The notes under the pieces were generated by a model, which saw only the letters and a list, made by a program, of their open reading frames with translations, did not search any database and was not told where the DNA came from. From Paracyclopina nana (Eukaryota; Arthropoda; Copepoda; Cyclopoida; Cyclopettidae): DNA of 64,000 nucleotides. The DNA lies in contig JAGUCH010000005.1 of assembly GCA_019096065.1 (NCBI GenBank), positions 7,254,001-7,318,000 of the forward strand, in the 5' to 3' direction. Shown here one piece after another: positions 43,777 through 53,590 of the stretch; within the stretch, counting starts at the first letter, position 1; each line of letters opens with the position of its first letter. The translations under genes and the position numbers were made by a program.

Positions 43777-44215
43777 ATGTAATGGCAAGCTTACAGTCTG
43801 CCCTAAAGTGTTCAATTAAGTAGCAGATAATTTGATTCCGCTAAATGTGGAGGGTGGGCCTTCGGCTCACTCCACAATTACTATTTAATGGCAAACCTAC
43901 AGCATACCATTGAAGCTTCATGTTAATTGGCAGGCCTACGGCCTGCCCTAAAGTGTTCAATTAAGTAAGTAGCAGATAAAATTGAGGATAAAGTATGTGT
44001 CTCAGGTGGCTCACTGGTAGAGTGTCTGGCTGCAAAACAGACTATACCAGGTTCGAATCCCGCAGGGGTCATAGAAATTTTTCCATTTTTCTGGACCACA
44101 ATTTACTTCCTGGTCGATATCCTGGTCGATATCCTGGTGCAGTTTCCTGGTACAGTTTCCTGTCTGGAAATTGGATTCTGACATAGGTCACAGCGAAATG
44201 TGTGCAAAATGTGTG
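43777..44215 (+). mobile_element. Fragment of the H family with SINE S1
   Basis: Contains 1.5 of the ~140-bp units (GGCAGGCCTACGGCCTGCC hairpin) followed by the tRNA-like head (A box TGGCTCACTGGTAGAG, B box GGTTCGAATCCC) and tail to ACAGCGAAATGTG, all in the orientation opposite to H1 and H2. It then breaks off into a short TGTGTGCAAAA repeat. Confidence 0.8.
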
Positions 44216-44244
44216 CAAAAATGTGTGCAAAAATGTGTGCAATA

Positions 44245-44412
44245 GGCTTAGTCTTTCGCAAGTTTTGCATAGTCACGCTATTTAAATAGCTCATAGCATA
44301 AAACGTATTTAAATAGCCTCTGGATGTATTTAAATAGCTGCTATTTAAATACGTTTTATGTTATGAGCTATTTAAATAGCGTGACTATGCAAAACTTGCG
44401 AAAGACTAAGCC
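44245..44412. mobile_element. Hairpin MITE, 168 bp, stem ~72 bp
   Basis: GGCTTAGTCTTTCGCAAGTT and its complement open and close the element. The arms pair over about 72 bp with one mismatch seen, leaving a loop of roughly 20 bp. AATA flanks both ends (44241-44244, 44413-44416). Internal TATTTAAATAG motif repeats. Confidence 0.85.
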
Positions 44413-44640
44413 AATATATGACATCTTTCTTGCTAAGGAATGAGTTATATAAGATTTGGAATACGATTTATCTAGGTTATGACCAGATTTAAAGTTACGG
44501 TGTATTTTCAAGTATTTTTCAATGATGCAACTTTCTTATTAGGAGTGACCCTACTGTGCAAAGGTGAGACTTAATTGCTGGCGTGCCTATTCCGGGGATT
44601 CGGCACGCTGGATATTTGGCCACTGCCAAAGTCATTCCCA
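44413..44640. other. M4 fragment and solo FB4-like terminus
   Basis: 44450-44560 matches the right end of M4 (TTAGGAGTGACCCTACTGTG). 44590-44628 (GGCACGCTGGATATTTGGCCACTGCC) is an FB4-type terminus; its left partner is not seen. Both are inserted in the zinc-finger 3' flank. Confidence 0.6.
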
Positions 44641-44999
44641 TGCTCGGGTTAAAAATAGTTGCTCAAATTATCTGCTGGTAACCTAAAACCACAGGATTCA
44701 ATTTCCAAAAAGTTATGAACTTTTTTTCCAACTTATACTAAAGTACAAAGAGAGCAAAAAAGGGGGAAGTGTGTAATTTTGAGCGCTCTCTAGTTTGATT
44801 TGAGTGGCGCCATCTCTTACTAAATATCTATAAATACCTATATGCTCTCTTAAAGTTATTGCAACCGGTTAACGACTGAAAGTTTTCAGCCTTGTTTGCT
44901 ATATGTGGTTTTCTCGCTCAAAACAAAGCAATATTTCTCTTGAGATCTGCTTTTACTGTCTATTTTGCATCAAATGTCACAGGATTTCCAACTGAATTG
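44641..44999 (-). other. 3' flank of ZF-G shared with ZF-A, ZF-H and ZF-I
   Basis: Inverted match to 12330-12650, weaker to 51340-51740 and 54180-54460. All four contain GAGTGGCGCCATCTCTT and GTGTAATTTTGAGC. This shows that genes and flanks were duplicated together. Confidence 0.7.
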
Positions 45000-46226
45000 T
45001 CAATGCAAAGGACTGACATGCTCTGAAAGGCGATCTTTTGTGCCAAAATGAATGTCACAAATGTCACACTTGGATTTCTTCAGTCCATCATGTACCACTT
45101 TGATATGCGTTGAAAGGTTTGATCTTAGGCCAAACTGCTTGTCACATATGTCACACTAGAAAGGTTTCAGTCCCTCATGCACAGTTTTAACATGTACAGA
45201 AAGGTCACGTTTTTCACCAATTGTTTTGTCACAAAGATCACACTTAAATGGCTTCAGTCCCTCGTGCACCATTTTGATATGCGTTGAAAGGTGTGATCTT
45301 TGGCCAAACTGGTTGCCACATATGTCACACTTGAATAGCCTCAGTCCCTGATGCACTGTTTTAACATGTCCTGAAAGGTGATCTTTTCGGCTAAATTGCT
45401 TGTCACAAATGTCACACTTGAAAGGTTTCAGTCCCTCATGCACCACTTTGATATGCAATGAAAGCTTACCTTTTTCACTGAACAGTTTGTCACAAATGTC
45501 ACTCTTGAAAGACTTCAGTCCCTCATGCACCACTTTGATATGCAATGAGAGCTTACCTTTTTCACTGAACAGTTTGTCACAAATGTCACACTTGAAAGAC
45601 TTCAGTCCCTCATGCACTATTTTAATGTGTCTTGCAAGGTCACCCTTTAGAGCAAACAATTTGTCACAAATATCACACTGAAATGGCTTCAGTCCCTCAT
45701 GCACCAATTTGATATGCGTTGAAAGGTTACCTTTCAAACCAAATAATTTGTCACAAATGTCACATTTGAATGGCTGCAGTCCCTCATGCACCATGTTGAT
45801 ATGCCTTGTAAGGTCACCCTTTAATGCAAACAATTTGACACAAATGTCACACTTGAATGGCTTCAGTCCCACATGCACTATTTTAATGTGTCTTGCAAGG
45901 TCACCCTTTAAAGCAAACAATTTGTCACAAATGTCACACTTGTATGGCTTCAGTCCCTCATGCACCAATTTGATATGCGTTGATAGGTGAACTTTTTGAC
46001 CAAATGATTTGTCACAAATGTCACACTTGAAGTGTTTGATTCCTCCATGCACTTGGTTTTTGTGACGAAGAAGGCTACTTTTCTGCGAAAACCATTTGTC
46101 ACAAATGTCACATTTAAAAGTGTTCGCCTTTTTCATGCTTTTCCCCAGCTCATGCTTTGCCTCCAGGTGCTTCATCAAAGCAATGGCAAGCTTGAACGTT
46201 TGCCCACAAATATCGCACTTGTTCAT
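45000..46226 (-). pseudogene. C2H2 zinc-finger gene ZF-G with a late nonsense codon (14 fingers)
   Basis: Head MNKCDICGQTFKLAIALMKH, then 28-residue fingers. One finger has lost a cysteine (FKSDICDKLF). After 356 codons the frame meets TAG at 45156-45158, where the family has AAG (KPF*CDIC). Two more fingers, ending in CDICDIHFGTKDRLSEHVS, remain open beyond to TGA at 45000. The stop removes only the last two of 14 units, so a shortened protein may still work. Two neighbouring fingers (SEKGKLSLHIKVVHEGLKSFK) are near-identical, a sign of recent finger duplication. Confidence 0.88.
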
Positions 46227-46305
46227 TCTTCAACTGCTGAATTGAAACTGAAACTTCTGCACCTTTCTATAATGTGGCACCTATTCATTTTTGATTACCA
46301 TGGCT

Positions 46306-46336
46306 ATTTTCCGCATTTTTCATAAATGCGAAAAAG
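46306..46336. promoter_or_regulatory. Palindrome between divergent zinc-finger starts
   Basis: ATTTTCCGCATTT with a slightly decayed right half (AAATGCGAAAAAG). It lies 80 bp from the ATG of ZF-G (46226, -) and about 70 bp from a zinc-finger-like ATG on + at 46407. Confidence 0.6.
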
Positions 46337-46339
46337 TTC

Positions 46340-46435
46340 CACCTTTACAAAATGTTCTAGAAAGTGCAATCAGTTTTGAACTAAATCTCAAATCTAGCGT
46401 AGAAGAATGAACAACAGTGACATCCTTATTTAATG
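46340..46435 (+). pseudogene. Head remnant of a divergent zinc-finger gene
   Basis: TCAAATCTAG.GT.GAAGAATGAACAA matches the 5' leader and start at 55850-55880. After ATGAACAACAGTGACATCC the similarity is lost. It is the divergent partner of ZF-G, reduced to its start. Confidence 0.5.
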
Positions 46436-46557
46436 TTAATGCAGAAGTTTTGTGGGTTTTTTTAAGATAACTGATCTGTTTTGGGATACTTGCAAATTAC
46501 TATTTTTAGCATATTTGACTACAGAAAATGTCACGTCTTGCAAAACTTCAAACTTAG

Positions 46558-46777
46558 AGCCTGTTCACCTGCTTATTATGCCCGTTATTTTGGCAAAATA
46601 TTGGAGAGGAAAACTGAGAAACTGAGAATTTTTATATTTGTGCAGGATGGCTTTTGGTACCAATAGACCGATTCTGAAGTCAAAATCTGAAAAATGATTT
46701 TACTAATATCAGATATTTGCAAATTTCATCATAATATCACGCGTTATTTTGCTGATAATAATGCAGGTGAACAGGGC
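46558..46777. mobile_element. Intact M1 MITE (220 bp)
   Basis: Ends AGCCTGTTCACCTGC and GCAGGTGAACAGGGC, with CTTAG on both sides (46553-46557, 46778-46782). This is the unoccupied reference for FB1: its GCCCGTTATTTTGGC contains the 8-bp FB1 target once. A 60-bp fragment is at 56267-56336. Confidence 0.87.
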
Positions 46778-46782
46778 CTTAG

Positions 46783-47297
46783 TTGAAAAAGGCGCAAAAT
46801 GACGGCGATTTGTTGCGAAAAAATGGTTGTTGTCACATTAAAATGGGCTTGTGAATCTGTCTACAAAAATGGCATTATCTCAAAATGAATCCAATGGATG
46901 CAAAATTGGCTTTGTCATAAGAGCTTAGTTTTGCTTGGGCCAGCTGAAAACTATTGCGAATTAGCATGTGTCCAGTTTTACAAAAAATCGCAAAATTATT
47001 AATTTTGCATTCTTGGAACATATTAAAATGTTCTATAGCCAATAAGGCAGCGAGGCTAATTTATTTTTGCTTAAAGAAAAAAGGAACCATTGTTATTAAT
47101 TGTCCCCAAGATTTCATTTCATTCTTGGCTCATAACAAATTGTCACACTAAGAGACAAGATACAGTGAGACAACTTCCCATGGAACAATATGCTATGTGA
47201 CATATTGCTATGAGACAATATGTTATGCGACAATATGCAATTGTTATTTTTACTTTATTATTACTATTATCTATTAGTATTCAATGTTTTATTAATT
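46783..47297. other. Intergenic with a minisatellite fragment
   Basis: 47130-47250 has AATATGCTATGTGACA-type units as in H1. The rest is unrecognised and AT-rich. Confidence 0.45.
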
Positions 47298-47427
47298 TTT
47301 ATCACTAATGTCACATTTCAAAGTTTTGGCATTTGCAAGCTTTTCCCAAGCTTATGTTAAACTTCATGAAGCTTGTTCATAGCAATGACCAGCTTGAACT
47401 TTTGCCCACAATTGTCGCGCTTGTTCA
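47298..47427 (-). pseudogene. Zinc-finger head remnant ZF-K
   Basis: Decayed copy of the family start: MNKRDNCGQKFKLVIAMNK with first-finger cysteines and histidines damaged, then a stop, then HKLGKSL. Upstream on - it keeps TTCAGCTGCTGAAGG, the common leader. No fingers follow. Confidence 0.75.
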
Positions 47428-47580
47428 TCCTTCAGCAGCTGAATTTGAAGTGAAGCAAATGAAGCACTAAATTCATAATAATGATCTTCTTTGCATTAGT
47501 CTCAGCAAAGTAACTTTCTATAAGGAGCAGTACTCAGAAATTATAGCTGCTTTCAATTTCAGACATCTATTACAGAAACA

Positions 47581-47590
47581 CTTTTGAAGA
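47581..47590 (-). terminator. Probable poly(A) signal of ZF-F
   Basis: AATAAAGAAT on -, about 130 bp beyond the ancestral stop at 47717. The same block occurs in the flanks of ZF-C and ZF-E. Confidence 0.5.
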
Positions 47591-47716
47591 TTCTTTATTG
47601 CTCTTGATTTCTCTTACATGTTAAGCTATAGACACTTTTCCCCTAAAACCTTTGTCACAATTGTCACACTTGAGAACAACAACTTTAGATGATAAGTGTC
47701 TCCATGAACCAGTAAG

Positions 47717-49378
47717 TCAATGTACATTTATGGTCAAATAATGCTTTGAAAGGCTTCCTTTTTCGCCAAATGATTTGTCACAAATGTCACACTTGAATGG
47801 CTTCAGTCCCTCATGCACTGTTTTGACATGTGTTGAAAGGCTTCTTTTTTCGCCAAATGATTAGTCTCAAATGTCACATTGAAATGGCTTCATTCCCTCA
47901 TGCACCATTTTGATGTGAGTTGAAAGGTGTGATCTTTGGCCAAACTGTTTGTCACAAATGTCGCACTTGAATGCCTTCAGTCCCTGATGCACAGTTTTGA
48001 CATGTGTTGAAAGGTTAACATTGTCGACAAATGATTTGTAACAATTGTCACACTTGAATGGCTTCAGTCCTTGATGCACCCTTTTGATATGTGAAGAAAG
48101 GTGTGATCTTTGGCCAAAGTGCTTGTCACAAATGTCACATTTGAATGGCTTCAGTTTTTCATGCACAGTTTTGACATGTGTTGAAAGGGTAACTTTGTAA
48201 CCAAATGTTTTGTCACATATGTCACACTTGAAAGGCTTCAGTCCCTCATGCACAGATTTAACATGTATTGAAAGGTATCTGTATTCACAAAATGTTTTAT
48301 CACAAATGTCACACATGAATCTTTTCTGGCCATCATGAACATTTTTGATATGAGTAGAAAGGTGTGATCTTTGGCCATACTGCTTGTCACAAATTTCACA
48401 TTTGAATGGCTTCAGTCCCTCATGCACAGTTTTAACATGTGTTGAAAGGTAACATTTCTCAGCAAATGATTTGTCACAAATGTCACACTTGAATGGCCTG
48501 AGTCCCTCATGCACCATTTTGATATGTACTGAAAGGTGTGATGTTTGGCCAAACTGCTTGTCACAAATGTAACACTTGAATGGCTTGAGTCCCTGATGCA
48601 CCGTAGTGATATGGGTAGAAAGGTTTGGCCTTTGGCTAAACTGCTTGCCACAAATGTCACACTTGAAACTTTTCTCTCCCTCATGCACCGATTTGACATG
48701 TGTTGAAAGATAATGTTTTGCACTAAATGATTTGTCACAAATGTCACACTTAACTGGCTTCAGTCCCTTATGCACCATTTGGATGTGTGTTGAAAGGTTT
48801 TGTCTGTTGGCAAACTGCTTGTCACAAATGTCACACTTAAATGGCTTGAGTCTCTCATGCACCATTTTATTATGTTTTGAAAGGCTGCCTTTTTCGCCAA
48901 ATGATTTGTCACAAACGTCACACTTGAATGGCTTCAGTCCCTTATGCACAGTTTCAACATGTGTTGCAAGGTGCTGTTTTACCCTAAATGATTTCTCACA
49001 AATGTCACACTTGAATGGCTTCATTCCCTCATGCACCATTTTGATATGCCTTGATAGGTGCAATCTTTGGCCAAACTGCTTGTCACAAATGTCACACCTA
49101 TATGGCTTCAGTCCCTCATGCACAGTTTTAATATGTGTCGATACGTAGCCTTTTTGAACAAATGATTTGTCACAGATGTCACAATGGAAAGGATTTCCAT
49201 ACATTTGGCGTTTGTGACACAAAAGGCTACTTTCCAGCAGTGACTGTTTATCACTTAAGTCACATTTAGAAGGCATCGCCTCCTTTATTTTTTTCCCAAG
49301 CTCGTGCTTGGCTTCATGATGCTTCTTCAAAGCAATGGCAAGCTTGAACGTTTGCCCACAAATATCGCACGTGTTCAT
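47717..49378 (-). CDS. C2H2 zinc-finger protein ZF-F (503 codons to first stop at 47867)
   Basis: Head MNTCDICGQTFKLAIALKKH; second finger degenerate (CDLSDKQSLLESSLLCHKRQMY, lacking one Cys and one His). About 14 good C-x2-C-x12-H-x4-H fingers follow. The frame stops at TGA where the cysteine codon TGT is expected (PFQCDI*), with a second stop shortly after; two further finger units remain readable to TGA at 47717. So the encoded protein is 503 residues, missing two fingers of its ancestor. It is the uninterrupted paralogue of ZF-C/D and shows that gene's transposon-free structure. Probable nuclear DNA-binding protein; target unknown. A foldback element sits 80 bp upstream of the start. Confidence 0.82.
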
Positions 49379-49438
49379 CCTTCAACAGATGAATTGAAAC
49401 TGAAACACCTGATTTTGTCCTGCGAAAACGCAATACCT

Positions 49439-49452
49439 ATTTTCCGCATTTT
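49439..49452. promoter_or_regulatory. Half of the zinc-finger palindrome upstream of ZF-F
   Basis: ATTTTCCGCATTTT without its complement; instead AGTGTGCGCCACGC follows, the same as at ZF-H. The half-site is preserved in both genes. Confidence 0.45.
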
Positions 49453-49466
49453 AGTGTGCGCCACGC

Positions 49467-50600
49467 GGGCTCCTACCTTTGGATCGACAACGAACCATCT
49501 TTGGATAGACAACAACAGAACATCTTTAGATCGACATAACTTATCATCCTCTGATCGACTGCTGAGACGGATCATCACACGATCAACAAAAATATAGGAT
49601 CCATTGATCGACTATAAAAACGAACTGTCCTTGCGCAGTGGGTCAAAAAGCCGTTTTCCGCCAAATCGCCCGAATTCTCATTTAACCACTAATTTTCGTC
49701 ATCTAATTTGGCTGATTTCTGGACAATTGAAAGAGTCAAAACTGGTTTTAATCGACAGATACAGATTCAAATTTGACTTCAACATCAAACTTTGCCTGAA
49801 AAAGTGTTCAGCAAGGAAAATGGTAGAATAGCTATTTTTGCCCATTTTTGGGGCATCCATAACTTATGATTGGAATCAAGTGTAATTTATCTATGATGAC
49901 TGAGAGGCCAATCAGACCTCATTTAATGATTATTTATCAAAATTGGCTGCGGAAATTTGCGGACTTGGGAGCTCTGAATGTCTGCTTTTAGCTTACGGCC
50001 CTATGAAAATTGATTCCAACGATTTCGCGAGTTTTTTTTCCCGTGCGCGTCAAGAAGGCATTTTGAGCCTCTGTGCCTTGGTTAGACACAACGGATCATC
50101 CTTGGGTACAAGATCACACCAGACTTTAGTTGATTGGACCGGACTGTCCCTAGATCGACTGGAACAGACTGTCATTGCATCGACTTGGTTTGATATACAT
50201 CAAAAAGTGCATATTACCAGTCTACCAAAGGATGACACAGTGTATTGATCCAGAGACAGTCAATTCTAGTAGTCGATCCAGGGACAGAGTGTCAAAACAG
50301 TCTATCAAAGGATGACCCGATGTGTCGATCTAAGGACAGTCAATTCTAGAAGTCGATCCAGGGGCAGAGTGTCAAAACAGTCTATCAAAGGATGACCCAA
50401 TGTGTCGATCTAAGTACAGTCAATTCTAGAAGTCGATCCAGGGACAGTTCGTTTCAGTCGATCCAGGGACAATGCAGGATAGCTGTCTACCCAAGGATGA
50501 TCAGCATCATCGATCTAGGAATGGTGCGTTCTGCCAGTTGATTCATGGATGATCTCTCAGAGTCGATCCAAGGACCACACAGGTCCAGTCGATCCAAGGA
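49467..50600. mobile_element. Foldback transposon FB5 with TTGGATCGAC arms, upstream of ZF-F
   Basis: Flanked by an exact 8-bp duplication CGCCACGC (49459-49466, 50601-50608). The unoccupied equivalent is upstream of ZF-H at about 53570 (GTGTGCGTCACGCTATTTA). Left arm: repeated TTGGATCGAC/TTTAGATCGAC; right arm: repeated GTCGATCCAGGGACAG/GTCGATCCAAGG. Ends GGGCTCCTACCTTTGGATCG and, inverted, CGGGAGGCTGTCCTTGGATC. The unique centre (about 49640-50080) has no recognised gene. Confidence 0.85.
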
Positions 50601-50608
50601 CAGCCTCC

Positions 50609-50736
50609 CGCGCCACGCTATTTAACAAACTCGGCGGTCTCACATTCATCAATTCGGCAAGGTAGGTGGACTTACCTTCCCACCTACCCTGGGTAGGTAG
50701 GTGAGGGTAGGCAGGTGGGTAGGTGGGTAACCTAGT
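50609..50736. repeat. GTAGGTGG/TGGGTAGG simple repeat
   Basis: 50658-50730 is a short tandem of TAGGTGGG-type words with an inverted part (TTCCCACCTACC). Nothing else seen. Confidence 0.75.
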
Positions 50737-51120
50737 AGCTTGTTCTCATAAACATTTCTATAAGGTAAGCAAGGCACTTTGCGCGCTCATATCTCAGCAT
50801 CTACTCGTCCGATTGGAACCAAAATTGGAGGAATTCATAAGGTCATATTGAAGAATATTCATGCCAATTTTCATCCAGATCGAAGGACGCTAAGGCCGCC
50901 TTACTGAAAGTAAGGCAAATCAGTTAAGCAAAGGAGAAAAATCAGCCACCTCCTTAGAGTTCTCCGATCCGGATGAAATTTTGCATGTGGATTCTTCAAT
51001 ATGCTCTAATGAATACCTCCAAATTTGGTTCCAATCGGCTCAGTACTTACTGAGTTATGAGCTTCCAAAGTGCCTTGCTTTGCTTACCGCCTGCCTTACT
51101 GAGTTTTATGAGAACAAGCT
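50737..51120. mobile_element. M2 MITE, intact (384 bp)
   Basis: Ends AGCTTGTTCTCATAAA and TTTATGAGAACAAGCT are perfect complements, with AGT on both sides. Within it GGCAGGCGGTAAGCAAAGCA-type sequence (opposite strand) is shared with copies at 21360-21893 and 56534-56903. A 3-bp duplication would fit PIF/Harbinger; not proven. Confidence 0.82.
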
Positions 51121-51741
51121 AGTAGCTTAGTGAACCAGTTAGTATTCAGGCAAGTTATGTCAATTTGACTCAGAAATCACGAGTGGACATTATGCGTAGT
51201 AGCAACAAAAACGACCATTTGAAATTCTTTTTAAGTTAAAACCAATTATTTGTTGCAAATGTCACACTTGATTCTAGATGCGTTTATTGTATTGAAACAG
51301 CACATTTAATTCATACCCTATTAATTTTTGAGAAGCTAACATCACATTTTTCATTTCCTCGCTATGCTCGGATGAAAAATAGATGCTTAAATATTTCCCT
51401 GCCAGGGACCTAAAATCACTGGATTCAATTAACGAAAAGTAAAAAGATATTTTTTTTAACTGATGTTTAAATACAAAGAGTGCAATAAAAGGGGGAATTG
51501 TGTAATTTTGAGCCTCTCTTGCGCGATTTGAGTGGCGCCATCTCTTATTAAATATTCTTTAACCTAATCAATTCAGACTTGAATTAAGGTAATACCTTTT
51601 TATTTTCTCTCTTAAGGTTATTGCAAGCCTTGAATGACTGAAAGTTTTCAGCCTTGCTTTCTTTCAGAAAAGAAAGTACTATTTTCTTGAGGACTTGTTT
51701 ATTATTACACCACAAATTATACTATATTCCCGGCTGAATTC
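51121..51741. other. 3' flank of ZF-H
   Basis: Related to the flanks of ZF-A, ZF-G and ZF-I (GAGTGGCGCCATCTCTTA at about 51530). On - there is no strong AATAAA close to the stop except within AT-rich sequence near 51480. No gene seen. Confidence 0.5.
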
Positions 51742-53490
51742 TCAATGCACAACACTGACATGCTCTGAAAGGCAAACTTTAGTGCCAAAATGAATGTCGC
51801 AAATGTCACACCTGAATGGCTTCAGTCCCTCATGTACCATTTTGATATGCATTGAAAGTTGTGATCTTTGACCAAACTGCTTGTCACAAATGTCACACTT
51901 GAATGGCTTGAGTCCCTCATGCACAGTTTTGACATGCGTTGAAAGGTAAACTTTTTGGCCAAATGATTTTTGACAAATGTCACATTTGAATGGCTTCAGT
52001 CCCTCATGCACAGTTTTAACATGCACTGAAAGGTTACATTTTACACTAAATGCTATGTCACAAATGTTGCACTTGAATTGCTTCAGTCTCTCATGCACCG
52101 TTTTGATATGTGTTGAAAGGTGATCTTTTCGGCTAAATTGCTTGTAACAAATGTCACACTTGAAAGGTTTCAGTCCCTCATGCACTGCTTTAATATGTCC
52201 TAAAAGGCCACTCTTCTGTCCAAATGTTAGGTCGCAAACGTCACATTTGAATGGCTTCAGTCCCTCATGCACCAATTTGATATGCTTTGAAAGCTTACAT
52301 TTTTCACCAAACAATTTGTCACAAATGTCACATTTGAATGGCTTCAGTCCCTCATGCACATTTTTGACATGTGTTGAAAGGTAACATTTGTCAGCAAATG
52401 ATTTGTCACAAATGTCACACTTGAATGGCTTCAGTCCCTCATGCACATTTTTGACATGGACTGAAAGTTTACGTTTTTCCCCAAATGTTTTGTCACAAAT
52501 GTCACACTTGAATGGCTTCAGTCCCTCATGCACAGTTTTGATATGTTTTGAAAGACTGTCTTTTATGCCAAACTGCTTGTCACAAATTGAACACTTGAAT
52601 GGCTTCAGTCCCTGATGCACAGTTTTAACATGTACAGAAAGGGCAAGTTTTTCACCAAATGCTTTGTCACAAATGTTGCACTTGAATGGCTTGAGGCCCT
52701 CATGGACCTTTTTGATATGTGTTGAAACGTGTGATCTTTGGCCAAACTGCTTGTCGCAAATGACACACTTGAATGGCTTCTGTCCTTCATGAACTGTTTT
52801 AATATGAGTTTCAAGGCTACTGTTTTCACTAAACAGTTTGTCACAAACGTCACACTTGAATGACTTGAGTCCCTGATGCACCCTAGTGATATGTTTAGAA
52901 AGGTTTGCTATTTGGCCAAACTGTGTGTCACAGAAGTCACACTTGAATGGCTTCAGTCCCTCATGCACTGTTTTGATATGTGTTGAAAGGTTACCTTTCA
53001 AACCAAATGATTTGTCACAAATGTCACACTTGAATGGCTTGAGTCTCTCATGTACCATTTTGATATGCTCTGAAAGGTAACCTTTGTCGCCAAATGATTT
53101 GTCACAGATGTCACACTTGAATGGTTTCAGTCCCTCATGTACTGTTTTGATATGTCCTGAAAGGTCAGCTTTCAAACAAAATGTTTTGTTGCACTTGTCA
53201 CACTTGAATGGCTTCAGCCCCTCATGCACCATTTTGATATGCTTTGAAAGGTTAAATTTTAAACCAAACAATTTGTCACAAATGTCACACTTGAATGGCC
53301 TCAGTTTTCCATGCACTTGGTTTTTGTGACGAGAAAGGCTACTTTTATGTGGGAAATATTTATCACAAATGTCACATTTAAAAGGCACCGCCTTTGGCAT
53401 GCTTTTTCCAAGCTCATGCTTGGCTTCGTGATGCTTCTTCAAAGCAATGGCAAGCTTGAACGCTTGCCCACAAATATCGCACTTGTTCAT
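51742..53490 (-). CDS. C2H2 zinc-finger protein ZF-H, intact, 20 fingers
   Basis: 582 codons without interruption, from MNKCDICGQAFKLAIALKKH to the family's usual end LSEHVSVVH. Nineteen of the fingers follow C-x2-C-x12-H-x4-H with 28-residue period; the first is the head finger with a longer spacer to the second. Linkers are mostly (H)EGLKPFKC in place of the common TGEKPY/F. No KRAB, BTB, ZAD or SCAN-like domain is attached. Fingers differ mainly in the recognition-helix region (for example GQRSHVST, GEKRKLSV, ADKCYLST), so it probably reads a long, specific DNA site of up to about 60 bp. Promoter-proximal half palindrome at 53551. Best candidate for a working gene in the window. Confidence 0.92.
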   Translation of the reverse strand: MNKCDICGQAFKLAIALKKHHEAKHELGKSMPKAVPFKCDICDKYFPHKSSLSRHKNQVHGKLRPFKCDICDKLFGLKFNLSKHIKMVHEGLKPFKCDKCNKTFCLKADLSGHIKTVHEGLKPFKCDICDKSFGDKGYLSEHIKMVHERLKPFKCDICDKSFGLKGNLSTHIKTVHEGLKPFKCDFCDTQFGQIANLSKHITRVHQGLKSFKCDVCDKLFSENSSLETHIKTVHEGQKPFKCVICDKQFGQRSHVSTHIKKVHEGLKPFKCNICDKAFGEKLALSVHVKTVHQGLKPFKCSICDKQFGIKDSLSKHIKTVHEGLKPFKCDICDKTFGEKRKLSVHVKNVHEGLKPFKCDICDKSFADKCYLSTHVKNVHEGLKPFKCDICDKLFGEKCKLSKHIKLVHEGLKPFKCDVCDLTFGQKSGLLGHIKAVHEGLKPFKCDICYKQFSRKDHLSTHIKTVHERLKQFKCNICDIAFSVKCNLSVHVKTVHEGLKPFKCDICQKSFGQKVYLSTHVKTVHEGLKPFKCDICDKQFGQRSQLSMHIKMVHEGLKPFRCDICDIHFGTKVCLSEHVSVVH

Positions 53491-53550
53491 TCTTCAACAG
53501 CTGAATTGAAACTGACACAACTGATTTTCTCCTGCGAAAACGCAATACCT

Positions 53551-53564
53551 ATTTTCCGCATTTT
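53551..53564. promoter_or_regulatory. Half palindrome upstream of ZF-H
   Basis: ATTTTCCGCATTTT, 61 bp before the ATG, followed by GTGTGCGTCACGCTATTTA as at ZF-F (where FB5 interrupts that sequence). Confidence 0.45.
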
Positions 53565-53590
53565 TGTGTGCGTCACGCTATTTACAAACT

